Positions 9,797 to 22,086 of a DNA stretch of 35,339 bases are shown here, in pieces (the stretch's first letter is position 1; every line of letters starts with the position of its first letter). The stretch spans positions 1 to 35,339 of the forward strand of contig RCAB01000590.1 in assembly GCA_003640385.1 (NCBI GenBank). Direction: 5' to 3'. The notes beneath the pieces were generated by a model. The model saw only the letters and a list, made by a program, of their open reading frames with translations. It did no database searches and was not told where the DNA came from. The position numbers were made by a program, and so were the translations under genes. This DNA is from Setaria digitata. Taxonomy: Eukaryota; Nematoda; Chromadorea; Rhabditida; Setariidae.

Positions 9797-12700
9797 ATGG
9801 CTGAAGGAAAAGGAACCGGAGAGTTAATTCGCTCCACTAGTTTGTTTCTTTTCTTTGTGTTGTAACATAATAACATTATTCTAAATTCCTACTCATAATT
9901 AGCAATTTAAAAAAAAAAATCCTAAATTAATTTGTTTTCCTATGTCACGTTACTTATGTAAATTTAGTCTTATTTAGTGGGAATGGAGAACGGTGTGACG
10001 AGGACTTGAAATGATTTACCAAAAATAGCGGCAATTTATTTTACTAGTTTTAAGAGAAATGATTATAAATAGAGATTTGAAACGATATAAGAAATATTTG
10101 TACATTTAAGAAAAACAAACGCATTTACAATTCATAAATTCAGAAAATTTAGTGAGAATGAGCGTGAAAAAAGAATTGGAATCATTTAGTAAACATAGGA
10201 TCTATTGAGTTCTTAACATGTTAAATTTAATGCCAGATTACCGTCATAGTAATCCTTGCAGTGGAATGCCATGAGGTAAAAGAAGACATAAATTTGAAAA
10301 AAATACTAAGTAGAAAGAAATAAATTGTCCTATATCATGTTTGAATTAGATGAGAGATGCTGCTTCAATGTTTGATTAAATTTTAGGTTTAGGATTATAA
10401 TAGCAAAGTTTCAAAATATTGGACCAAAAAGTTGGGAGCTTATGTAGTAGCATGCCTGTGTAAGGTGGATAAAATATTGTCACTATTGATGATAATGAAA
10501 ATTATATCTAGAAGCAAAGAATCAACCATTTTCTGTTTCTTGAATTTTATGGTTTTTTCTTTCTTTTTTTTTTTAGGTAAAGAATCAATAATATCTGCTA
10601 TTAGTCACGTTGGTGATTGGGAAATCGGTGATCGCTGTCAGATTGGTGGAAGAGCAGGAAATATTGTATATATTGGACCAACAAGATTTGCCCCAGGTGA
10701 ATGGATAGGTATCGTCCTCGACCAACCACTTGGAAAAAATGATGGTTCTGTTGATGGGTATCGATATTTTTCTGTAAGTATAAAATTTTTCTTTAAAAGT
10801 TGATAATTTCTGTCTCTTGCATTAAAATAATACTCAATAATAAACTTCAAAATTATTGCTTAAATTATTTCAGTGTGAACCAAATCATGGACTGTTTTGT
10901 AAAGCCAGTAAATTGGAACATGTCGAGTCACCGAGCTCGTCAAATGAAGTGCAGCAAATTAATCCATTTTGTAAGGAATATGGGTTTGTCACTTTATACG
11001 ACTGTTTTTCTTGTATGCTTTAATTTTCCTTCTTAGTAATGATAATTATGGGTATGGAACCACTCAAGAGACAAGTTAAATAGAAACTATCAGTGAGAGT
11101 TGATATCTAAGTAAGATGCAGTAGAGAAGTGAGAAGAGAAGTTCTATGCTAGACTGAACGGTTTATTTGGTGATGTGCAATATAGTTTCTGCACTTTTAA
11201 AAAGCAAGAACTTAATTAATTTTGTGATATATTTCCATAAAGTTAGTATAGCTATGTTTCAAACTACAAAAATCCCAAATGTTCAGGATGGAAATCGGTG
11301 ATCGCGTTATTGTATCAGGTGGTAAATATGGAAGATTACGTTTTCTTGGAAATACTGATTTCAAAGACGGAGTTTGGGCTGGTATCGAATTAGATCAGCC
11401 AGTGGGAAAAAACGATGGCAGCGTCCAGGTGCTCTAAATTTAGTTGTCCTTTTTTTTCGATTTTCTTCAGATGACTAGTTGTTATCATGATGACATAAGT
11501 AAAGAAAAATTTTTTGGGAAGAACTACTTTGAAGAAATTGTTTAATTTTAGGGTAAGCGATATTTCACATGCAAAGCACCGTATGGTCTGTTTGCTGCTG
11601 CATCGAAAGTTATTCGTGCGCCTGAACAAACCTCTGCTAAATTCAAAGTATGTCCCGAACATGAAATGTTTTGTTCTTAGTCCCTATATTGAAATACATT
11701 CTTTTAATGAAAAAAAAAACTTTTAAAAAATTTTCGAGTTGGTGACAGCAAAATGAGCTTACAGATTCGGCATACCAAAACGTCAGCATTGAGGCAGCGT
11801 TCAGGTAGTCACGAATCATTATCGTCGATTGGAGCATCATCGATTGCGTCGTCTCGAATTTCCAAATACAACTTCGCTACACCACGATCCGTTCAGGTAT
11901 GAAATATGTTGTCGGTTAGTTGACATTAAAAAAAGAACATAGTTGACGAAAGACGAATTCTTTGTTTGCACAGTTTTCCAGAAAAAAAAAGAGTTGGAAT
12001 TGTATTTGTTTGTTTGTTTGAACTGAATCATGCGGTAATTTTTTTTTTTTGTGTGATGCGAACTAGGATTAGATTTTTCAATACCAAGTGTTCGTTATAT
12101 AAAATTTTTCATTCCAAAATTTTTTAGAATTATTTTAAAAACGTCTGAATTACAGAGACCAACCATTATTTCATCTTCTAGAGGACAAGAAGATTTGTTC
12201 AAAACCATTAAGGTTAGCTGATCAAAGTACTGTTCGAATTTTCAGCTTCTGTATTTATTCTCTTTTGCCGCCGTATCACATCTAATTCATGAACTGTTTG
12301 TTTTTTGTCCCAGTTTGATTCAGCTCAGTAGAATTGTGCTTCGGCGATACCTTGATTTGTGCCGTTATTAGAATAATTCGTCTTTCATTCGGGATTTTAT
12401 ATAAACTTCTAGGATTCATTAAAAGAGAAGGAAACACATTTGGAGCAAATGATCAGAGAACGTGATCTTGAACGGAACGAAATGGCAGCTCTATCAAATC
12501 GCTGTGAATTAGCCGAAGCAAAAGCAGCACAGCTAGAAGTTGCTAAAAGTGCAGTTGATCAGCAGCTTGAGGCATTAAAAATCAGATTGGATGAAACCAA
12601 AGCTAAATTTAAAGTGGCGGATGATGCCATCAATGATTTAACAGTTCAGTTGAAGGAAAAAAAAGATGTGAGATTTGTTTTTACAGTCATTCTAGTTTCT

Positions 12701-15700
12701 TGAAAGAGGGGGATTGAATTTAGATTTACATATTTATTTCTACTATTTACTTAATTACTTAACTGCTTTGAGAGTTATTTTGTATTGTCTATCTTTAATT
12801 GTTCAATTTCATAAGATGATGACTTCTTTAATGGGTAAGTTGGCAATCAGTTTGTAATTCTTCAGATTCTAATACTCACGTTGGAATAATCAAACTGATC
12901 GGCTAATGTAAATCATTCCATGTTTGTCGTAAAAGCCTTTTAGAAAGATTCCGAATTTGTGTTGTATATTTGCAGGCCCTTGATGATTTGACGTTTCGTT
13001 ATGATGAAGAAGTTATAATGAACGCAGAAATGGCGGAAAAAATTGCAGATTTGGAAAAAAGAGTTGCTGCCAAAGAGGTGAGTACGCTTTAATTTTCGAC
13101 ATCCTAATTTATTACCATTTGTGCGAATTACTTCAAAATTAAATTTTAAAGAGCGAAATTGCGGGCACAACTAAAACAATGATGGACAAGACAACAGAAG
13201 CAAAAGTGCAATTAGAAGTGCTTAAAATGAAGTGCTCCAGTATGTTGAATTTCTTTTTCCTGATTTGTTCAGCTGCTATATCTTCTGATAATTATTGCTA
13301 TGTTTTTCTTTAAAACATAGAAAGCATTTTTCCATCGTATGCGAAATTAAATATCTTCAGCGTTTGAACAAGAAAGGCGCTTGGTATATGTTGGAATGCA
13401 TAATATATTGTCAACCTATAAGCAAAATTTTGCAGAGGTGTGCAGTATTTTGCCTTCTTCTAAAATTTTGATTAACCAGTTTATCTTGCGAGGTGCCAAA
13501 AACTCAAATAATTGCTTTCCAGTTGATGCAACTCGTTTCACCGGATGATGCCGGTAGATATATGGATGAAAATGAAGCTGAAATGATGACTGATAATGAG
13601 GATTTATCTATGCAGTATGTTGCATTTTCCATTTTATATGTTGTAAGAATCAGCTTTTATTTATGCATATTTTCAGGTTAGAAACTGTTCTTAACAAATT
13701 GAACAGTTTAATGGACTACCACAAAACAGTTAAAAAAGCCGTGCAAGAAAGGCTCGAGAAAGATAAAGAAGAAATAAACAGTTTGGCAACACAGGTAACT
13801 GTCTTGTTTTAAAATATTTTTATGTGGTGAAATCAGTATCTTCTTTCTCTTTTCTACCACAAATCCTTTATAAAGATAATTGGCATTAAGACTATTTAGA
13901 GAGTTTTTCTTAATCTGAAAATATGAAATAAGGTTTTGTTTGTCTGTTTTTATTACTTCTCATATAATTCCCATTTCGAAATTTTGATTGCATAAAATCA
14001 TTTTTGCTAACTAAATTTTCTGATTCTCACGCTATCGAATTTAGGTTCAGGGTTTTAAAACAATGGATGATAAAGAAGTAATGATTTCAAATAAGGATAA
14101 AGAACTTTCTATATGTCACTCTACCATGGAACAACTAAAAAGTGAACTGGAAAAGTGAATTTTTGTATCGGTTTTTTGCAAGAAATGAAGGAAATGTAAA
14201 TTTGTTTGTCAAGTCTCATATTTAAATTTTACAGAGTAGAAGATGATAAAGCAAAACTTAAAGAGATATATGATGCATTAGAGATATCGAGTAATGCTTT
14301 AAAAGAAGATTTCGATTGCTTGAAAAAAAGGAACGCTGAGTTGAATGAAAAAGTAAGTAATTTTGGTTTAGTCAACGTGTTTGAAAAATATTGTCGCAGA
14401 AATTATAATACTTTTTTTTGACTTATCTCTAACCATCTTTTCAGTTCAGCTTACATATTACTTTATAGCAAAATGATAATTGAGCGATTGATTCATCCTT
14501 CGGAATAACTGTTTTAGTGAAGAAATATTTGTTTATAATTCGTTCTGGTTAATATGAGAATGTAGAGTTTGTTTCCTTTTTCTTGTAGATGGAAAATGAA
14601 AAGGAAGGACACAGTATGGAAATCGTTAGATTAAAGGAAGAATTACAGAAGGCACAAAATGACATCATGCAGTTACAGGAACAGTTGAATGAGTAAGCAG
14701 TAGTTGGTTGTTTTCAAAGATCAAAAAACTTAAAAAAATTCACTGGTGTAAGACTCCTTTGTTCGTCGTTACGATATATGTCTTCAGTTTTGACGTACAT
14801 TTTTTAAAAATTATTCCGCTAACCTTTGATGATAGTCTCTTTTTGCTAATGTTTACTGGAATTTTGTGGATAATACTTTTGTTTCAAATTAAACTGGAGA
14901 CATCAAGAAATTCACTTTTCCACATTTCTAGGGTTGAAGTTGAGAAGACAAAATTGGCGGAATTGCAACAATTTTTGGAAGATAGCAATAAAAAGTTGCT
15001 TACAGATTCTGCTTCACTGGAATCACAAAAAGTTATACTGGAGGGAAAGGTTTGGAAAATTTTATGTGGTGCTTGTGGTTTTACTTATGTTATTCCAAGT
15101 CTTTAATATGTCCTTTTTTTTAAAGTTGAAACAGATGGAATCTGAGAAAGAATCACTCAATTCTTCCTTGACCGAAAAGGAAACAGAGCTTGCTTCAACC
15201 AAATCAAAAATTGATGAACTCACTGGACAAGTCGATCGGTCTGTATTACCTTTTGTGAAAGAAAGAAAATTCTGCTTACTTTATTGGATGTAATCTTTCA
15301 ACAAAGTAAAATAAGAAATGTAACTTAGGCCTTCCAATTTAATTGTTTATAGACTTCGTGTCAATCTTTGTGAAGCAAGTTCCAGTGATGAAAGTCTGAA
15401 AAAAGAGCTGGAATCAATTCGTGAGGAAAGTAAGAAGGAAGCTGAAGATCATGGTCTTTTGGTAAGAACTCTTTAGCAATTTCCTTGGATTGAATTCGGA
15501 ATTTGAGATTTGGCCTTCACTGACAGTTTGTGACACAACACATTTACTTGTGATGCTGTTTTTACAGAGAGCACAACTGCAAACAACCAATGAATCTCTC
15601 GAAAAAGATTTGTTAGCAACTAAAAGAGATTTCCAAAGCTTGGAAAATAGCCATAATGACATGAAAAGTGCATTGGAAAAGTATGAATCCTACTATTTTT

Positions 15701-18700
15701 TCTTCCCTTCCATATACTACTCAAATTCATATCTTGAATATCAATGCCTATCTTTTTTATGAATTTAGTATAATTTGAATAGGATCTGTTCCAGAGAAGA
15801 ACTGAGGTAGTTCTGATGTTTTTTCTCATTTTGCTGCTAATTTACATGTATTTATTTTTCCAGAACTGAATCTGAACTACAACTGTTGAAAGAAAAATTT
15901 TCAGCTGCTGAACAAGAAATTATAGATGAGCAAGAAAAAGTAAGAATTTCATTACCGAAAAAAGCATCTGTTGAAACTTTTCCAAAGTCATTATTCTGTT
16001 TTGAGCTTCTCTTTTATAAATATTTACAGGCAAATAACCGAGCCACGAAAGGAGTAAATTAATGACTCCGTTTTATTATTATATCTCTGGTCTTTTTCCC
16101 TCTTTTTTGCATGTTTTGAAAGGAAAAATATGGTTTAAGGTTACGAAATTACAACAAGAAATAGTTTCTCACATCAGCAATGCTGAGCATTTGCAAAAGA
16201 TAAAGGAGGAGGAGGCTGCAAAGCATGCTGAAATTCAATTACGGCAAGAACTGACTTGTATATTTGTAATTTAAGCTCCTTTATAAAACTTGCTTATCAG
16301 TACACTTAAAGTTCCAATTTATTTTAATGATTTAATCGTTCCGAAATTGTCTCCAGCATCTCTATTTATCCTGAACTTTGACTTTTTGGAAAACTTTATC
16401 ACATACTATTTCATCTTTGTCTTTTTTCTTTTCAGTTATTATTTACTCTTTTCATTTAAAGAATATGATTGAATAAGCTTATAGATTTCAAGAAATTCAT
16501 TTCTTTTGCAGATTACAGTCTGAAAAGGATAGTACACAACAAAAGTTGCACGATTTGGAAGGTGAAAAAGAAACCCTTTTAAAAGAAAATGCAGATTTAC
16601 ATCAAAAGGCAGTTTCTTTTTTTAAATTATAGTTGTTTAATTTAAGAATTTTAAGAGTATTGGCCTTTTTTCGCATTTAAAATGTTTAGACATTATACGT
16701 GGAATTTAGCATACTTATCCATACTAGTAAGAAAATAATGCAATTATGTGAAATAAATTTTTCGATTCTCTCATGACGACCAAAAGTCTCAAGATTATCG
16801 AGATGGATATTTTAATGATTTAAAAATGTGGAATCATATTACTGTTACTGATTGAAATAAATTTGCAGCACACGCAAGTTAGTGAACGTTATGATGCATT
16901 AAAACAGTCGTTGAAAGGTCGCATTAGCCTTGACAGTGATTACAGAGAAAAAGTGCGGAAACTTGGAACTGAACTGGAAAGGTTAATTTTATTGTAACTG
17001 TCAGCTCTAAATCTTCTGCACAATATTTTTAGATTTCATCATTAATGATAGTTTTCAGTATATCAAAGAGGCTAAGTACAGTTGACTGCAAAGGGGAATC
17101 ATTGGAGGAAACAGTCGGTAATTTGTTGAAGGAAAGGGTTCATCTAATGGAGGCAGAAAAAGGATTGGTGAGTCGAAAATTTATACATGTATATGATTGT
17201 TTCAGAGTCCTTAAATTTCAATTTATTAATCTGAACGATATGAACTGTACATGAACCAGTAACATTAGCTTTTAGAAAACGGAAATTGAAAAATTGACAG
17301 TGGAAAAGGAAAAGCAAACATCTGATTTGGCGCTGATAGTCGAAAAGTTTTCTCAGCTTGAAAAGGAACGCCACACGCTTGCAGCTTCACTAAATAAGTT
17401 TGTTTACATCCTTCTGAAGTGATCTTACATTACGGGGATGTAGAGTATCGGATCATTATTATGTTGCTAGGAACCCTGATAAGCCAAGGTTATTAATAGC
17501 AACATGGAGAATTTGAAGTTTCATCTATTATATTCATTTATTTTATATTTTGGACTATTTTATTTTATTTTTTTTGTATTCCTTACTAAATATCAAATCG
17601 AGCAGCAACAGCGACAACTTGCTGCAGTATAGAGTTATTCTTTCAAGTAATCGTAATCTGTGAAATATTATTTATTAAAATAACTAAAATTAAGATGTAT
17701 GAGTTAATGTTAATATGTTTTACATAGTTTTTCTAGAATGGAAAACGAATTACGTGAAGCTAATGAGTCGTTAGTGGTGGTGCAAAATGATAAAACTTTT
17801 CTAGTTTCAGAAGTAAGTGCTGTTTGTGACAGATTCGTCTGAATTTTACTTAAATAAAATGTTTGATCAAAAGCTTATTATTGTTTTTCAGATTGCTGCT
17901 TTGAAAGAAGTGACAGCTAATGTGAACAAGAAAAATGATGAGTCTTCGATTATTTTGAGTAGTTTAGCCGAAGAGAAGTCTGAACTGGAACAGCGCATTT
18001 CTCGGTGCACATTTTTAATTACGTTCTGTATATTTCATTTTTTTTAGGAGGAACCATCATTAATCTTGTAGATCATCTTTCAGGCTGGAAAAAGAACGAA
18101 ATGATAAAGTAGTTGAATTGGATGTTTTAAAAGCAGAAATGACGAGTATTGCGGAAGAAAACAAAAACAAAGACAATATTCTAAATTCATTACAAGCAGA
18201 GGTAAATGTATTAATTCTGAATAATATGTGTTTAATCTACTGGTCGGAATTCTCAAGTATTTCGAGAGCTAATCAGCCAACTCATATCAACAGCTTTTTA
18301 TGCAGATTACGAAGAGTAACGAAGAAAACGATGCTCTACGCATGACGGTTTCAAAACTTATGGCTGATTTATCAGTTTTCAGTGAGAAATCTGGGAACAG
18401 CGATGGATTTATGGAGAAAGAAGTTTTTCTTTCTTCGTCTTATTATTACTACTGTTATTAATGTTAACATTATTATTAATGTAATTTTTAAACATGGAGT
18501 GGTTACGAACGAAATTTTCCTAATGAATTTCTTCCTAAATGCTTCATTTTGTTTACAGATTATTTATAGAGCATAGTTAACAACAGAGAAGATGCGCAGA
18601 ACGAATTATATGAAAAAGAAATTCATGCTTTGAGAGAAGAAAAAGATCAAGCTATCAGCCAAATAAATTCTCTGAAATTAGAGGTATTCATCTAAACTTT

Positions 18701-20367
18701 GTGAAAGGATCGTAAAAATCTATTTTTTCTTTACTGTCCACAAACTCGTTGTTGAAAACCTCGTCAAAAATAAGAAGACTGTGTACTTTGTAAATTTCTG
18801 TGTTAGATTCATGTTTAGAGTGTTCATACGCATTTTCGCTACCGCCTACAGTTCATTTATCCGCCTGGACTTTCCTCAGCCAATTGCGAAAAAGCTCTGG
18901 AACGTAAATGCATAAAAGAAAAGTTATCCGTAAAGTCGATTGAATTTTTGTCAATTTAGATCACTGAATTATCGAAGAAGCAGGCAGAAGATGAGGAGAC
19001 GATATCAGAAGCGAGACAACGAAAGTGAGTTTTATATCAGTATTGTTTTTCTAGTGATTTACTGCTTCATTTTTATGTTCTGATCTAACGTGCTGCCTTT
19101 CAGTACTTTGTTTATTGACTTTGAAGAGGAATGGAAAAGTAAGGAAGCAGCATATATGCAAAAAATAGAAGAATTAAAAGTAGCAGCTGGCAAGACGGAA
19201 ACTGAGAAAATTGAAGAAATGAAACGAGATGTAAGTGATGTAAAGAAATTCGGCTTTTCAGTTATTCTAATCAGTTTTCATTGGTTCTAATTGCAATCAA
19301 GTTTGTAAGTGTTAAAGAATTTGGATAGGGTGGAAGGACTGATGACCTTCTGTTCTCTTTTGATCATTTTTTTCGTTTCAACTTTCATTTTTCGCTGTTT
19401 AATTTTTCAAGTTTAAGTTCAAGTTTTCTAGAATCTTGTACTTCCTTTTAAAACATTTACTGATCTGTATCAGAAATAACACTTCACTGTTTCATTCTTA
19501 AATATAAAATTTGGGTTTGCAGATCTCATTTCTTAATTCTATCATAGCTGAGCAATACAAAAAAGAAAAGGATTTGAAAGAACAGATCGCAATTCTTAAT
19601 TCATTGCCTGCAAAGGAAATGTAAGTTGTATTTAAGCAAACAAAAATAAAATATGGACTAAGAAAGATATTTTGAATCAGTAACACAGAATATTTTGGTT
19701 TAGCAGTATGGGAATATGCACCTTAGTGTCTGTGTTAGGTTGAAAGCATTTTTGATTTGTGGCATACCATGGCATTTGTTTGGTTTAATTACCAATTAGT
19801 TCACTAATGAACTGTAAGTGATTTTGAGCTTATTTGAGTATTTTTTATCAATAGATTAGTTGTTATCTGAATTCTTTGTGTAGAAATCAAATGTCCTTTT
19901 AATGAAATTAAATATTTAGACTGAAGGAACTTGAACATAAGACTACACGAGAAGTACCACCACGACTATATTGTGATATATGCGAGATATTTGACCTGCA
20001 TGATACCACCGATTGTCCAACACAAGCAATGGATACGATGGGAGAAAAAAACGATGAGAAAAGCAGAAAGGTGAAACCACCACCACGACCTTACTGTGAT
20101 CAATGTGAAGGTGAGATTTCTCTTATTTCGTTTTTTTTTTTTTTTTTTTAATTTTAAATCTTTCGTTGAACTAGCTGTTGTTATTATGTAATATTACTCG
20201 TTGCATGATATACAACACCCTTTTTCACAAAGCTGATTCAGTCTTTTTTCCATTTTCCTCTTCTAATTTTTTCTCAAAATGTATTTATTTCAGAATTTGG
20301 GCATGACCTGAGTAATTGTCCGGAAGTACAAACTGCAAAACCGAAGTCGAAAGATTATACATTTTAA
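9797..20367 (+). CDS. CLIP-170-like microtubule plus-end tracking protein
   Basis: Exon starts-ends: 9797-9839, 10577-10773, 10874-10983, 11287-11428, 11552-11647, 11765-11896, 12156-12212, 12413-12667, 12976-13077, 13152-13239, 13361-13437, 13523-13614, 13677-13794, 14045-14154, 14235-14352, 14589-14692, 14932-15049, 15126-15238, 15353-15461, 15568-15680, 15864-15939, 16140-16243, 16512-16611, 16869-16981, 17059-17167, 17276-17397, 17737-17812, 17892-18004, 18084-18201, 18306-18422, 18570-18683, 18960-19024, 19104-19230, 19523-19620, 19920-20110, 20294-20367. Total about 1336 aa (human CLIP-170 is about 1438). Two CAP-Gly domains (about 27-95 and 118-185) each carry the tubulin/EB tail-binding GKNDG motif. 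A Ser/Arg-rich segment (about 197-245) and a long coiled coil (260-1258) follow. Zinc knuckles C1267-C1270-H1276-C1281 and C1308-C1311-H1316-C1321 then match CLIP-170, with a C-terminal DYTF resembling its DETF end. Less certain points are the short first exon, the GTTTGT donor at 10984, the GC donor at 16244, the exon end 16608 or 16611, and the 18422/18570 join. Confidence 0.92.
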
Positions 20368-22086
20368 GTATTTAAGCAGATCGCTTTTTAAGTGCATAAC
20401 TAACTTCTTGAGTTGCTCAACTGTATATGATTTTTCTATAATTTTTAATTAATCAGTTTTTCTAGCTGTAATATAAATACAGGCTATGGAATAGTTTGAT
20501 TGTTTCACAAAATTTAATTTGTAATGAAGAACAGGAAAGGAGATTCAGTTTAGATTGCTAACACCGAAATTTATTTTCATGTCTTTTTTAAAATTTTTCT
20601 TATTACTTATTCAGCGTTGCCTTTATGCATATATACTTAATTATTAGTGATATTTCTTATGAGCTTGTAATCTATCCTTCTTTCTTTTCAAACTTTCACT
20701 TTGTATTTTGGACAGTTTTTTCCCTGCTGGCATCCTTTTATTATTATTATTTTTTCCTTTTTTGTATTTCAGACAAAACTTGCTTCTTTTTCTTCTGCGT
20801 TTTTGCGAAAGTCCTTCGAATCCGGGTAAACGCTTTCTATTGTAAATCGTTTCTATTTGTAATATTGTATGATTTTAAGTAAGTGTTTTTCTAATATTTT
20901 GAAAAATGTTTGGCACTGTAAGTTTAGTCTTAATGTTTGAATACAATTTAGAGTATAAACAGGACATATTTTGAGGTTTATGGATGCTCTGATAACATTT
21001 TTTTAGAAGTTCAGTTATGGCTGTTTTCATAAATCAAAAGTTTAATGATACTTAAATCTATTCTCGTTCAAAATTTTTTTTTCAATGGAACTTTGTATTT
21101 TCTCAGTTGTATTTGGAGATTCGTTTATATTATTTCCAGGTGAGTTAAAATAATTTCGCTATATCATTTCTTCACTTTATAATGTGTTATTTCGAATTCA
21201 TGTTTTGTAGTCATTTAAAATTCATATTTTGTAGTTATTTAGAACTCATATTTTGTAGTGTTTCTCATTCTCTTTATATTTCAATTTTGTGGTATTTATC
21301 ACTCTAATACCTTATTTTCTAGTGTATAATATATAAATGAGACCAATTGATATTGCACAAAGTATAAAAAGAAATGATGCATCGTTACACCGTAACATTT
21401 AAACGGGTTAACAATGAAGCGAAGTTTTATTTGTTTTCCTTTCTTTTTATTTCATTACTAGTCCTCTATCTCAGATAAATTTGAATAACTGCAATTAACA
21501 GTGTTAGGCTTAGTAGTTTATAGGCTGAAACTGCTTTTTAATACAAGAAGTAGAGCAAAATTGTTTTGTCTAGATTGATTATTCTATTTTCTAGACTTAA
21601 TTGAAATAACCCAATCTTAATATCTATATCTTCAAGATGTGATTTAAGTTCGATAATTTCTTATTGTTGTTATCAAAAGAATTGATTTGCTGAGGAATGT
21701 TATAACAAGTGTAAATTACAGTCTATTTAATCTTAACCAAAGATTTTATCAGTTTCGAAAATAAGTACATTTATATATTAGAAATATATATAATTCTATT
21801 GCATGTAACGAAAAATATTTCGCATAAATAGGTAAAATTTCACAAGAAATTAAGTTACAATTTTAATGCTTGTTTGAATTTAGTTTGTAAATTACATGTA
21901 TCAAATAAATAGCTACTTACATATTTCTACGCTTATAATAATATTGGTAAGGAGAAGAGCAATAATTATTACAATAAATAATATTGGTGATGGAAAGTAA
22001 TGCAAATGTGCACATTTTAATCTAGCACTACATTTGATTGCAATAATTAATATTATATAATGAATGTAATTATTATTATTATTTAA
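20368..22086. other. convergent intergenic region, CLIP and transporter 3' ends
   Basis: About 1.7 kb between the CLIP stop and the transporter stop. It is T-rich, with no convincing coding exon; the open frame near 20625-20882 is low-complexity Phe/Tyr/Ile and lacks any domain. It should contain both 3' UTRs. A 24-base tandem repeat sits at 21197-21268. Confidence 0.45.
21186..21268. repeat. 24-bp tandem repeat, three copies plus a partial
   Basis: TTCATGTTTTGTAGTCATTT and its variants TTCATATTTTGTAGTTATTT and CTCATATTTTGTAGTGTTTC begin at 21197, 21221 and 21245. The preceding GTTATTTCGAA resembles the end of a further unit. It lies in the CLIP 3' flank. Confidence 0.75.

Noticed and set aside
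10800..11036. 78-codon plus-strand frame overlapping CLIP exon 3
   Set aside because: Out of frame with the CAP-Gly coding sequence ([15 protein letters not shown]), which is clearly the real reading frame.
15414..15662. Minus-strand open frame across CLIP exons 19-20
   Set aside because: Antisense shadow of coiled-coil exons with good plus-strand splice sites.
20625..20882. 85-codon open frame downstream of CLIP
   Set aside because: Composed almost only of Phe, Tyr, Ser and Ile from T-rich sequence, with no domain, splice context or homology I recognise.
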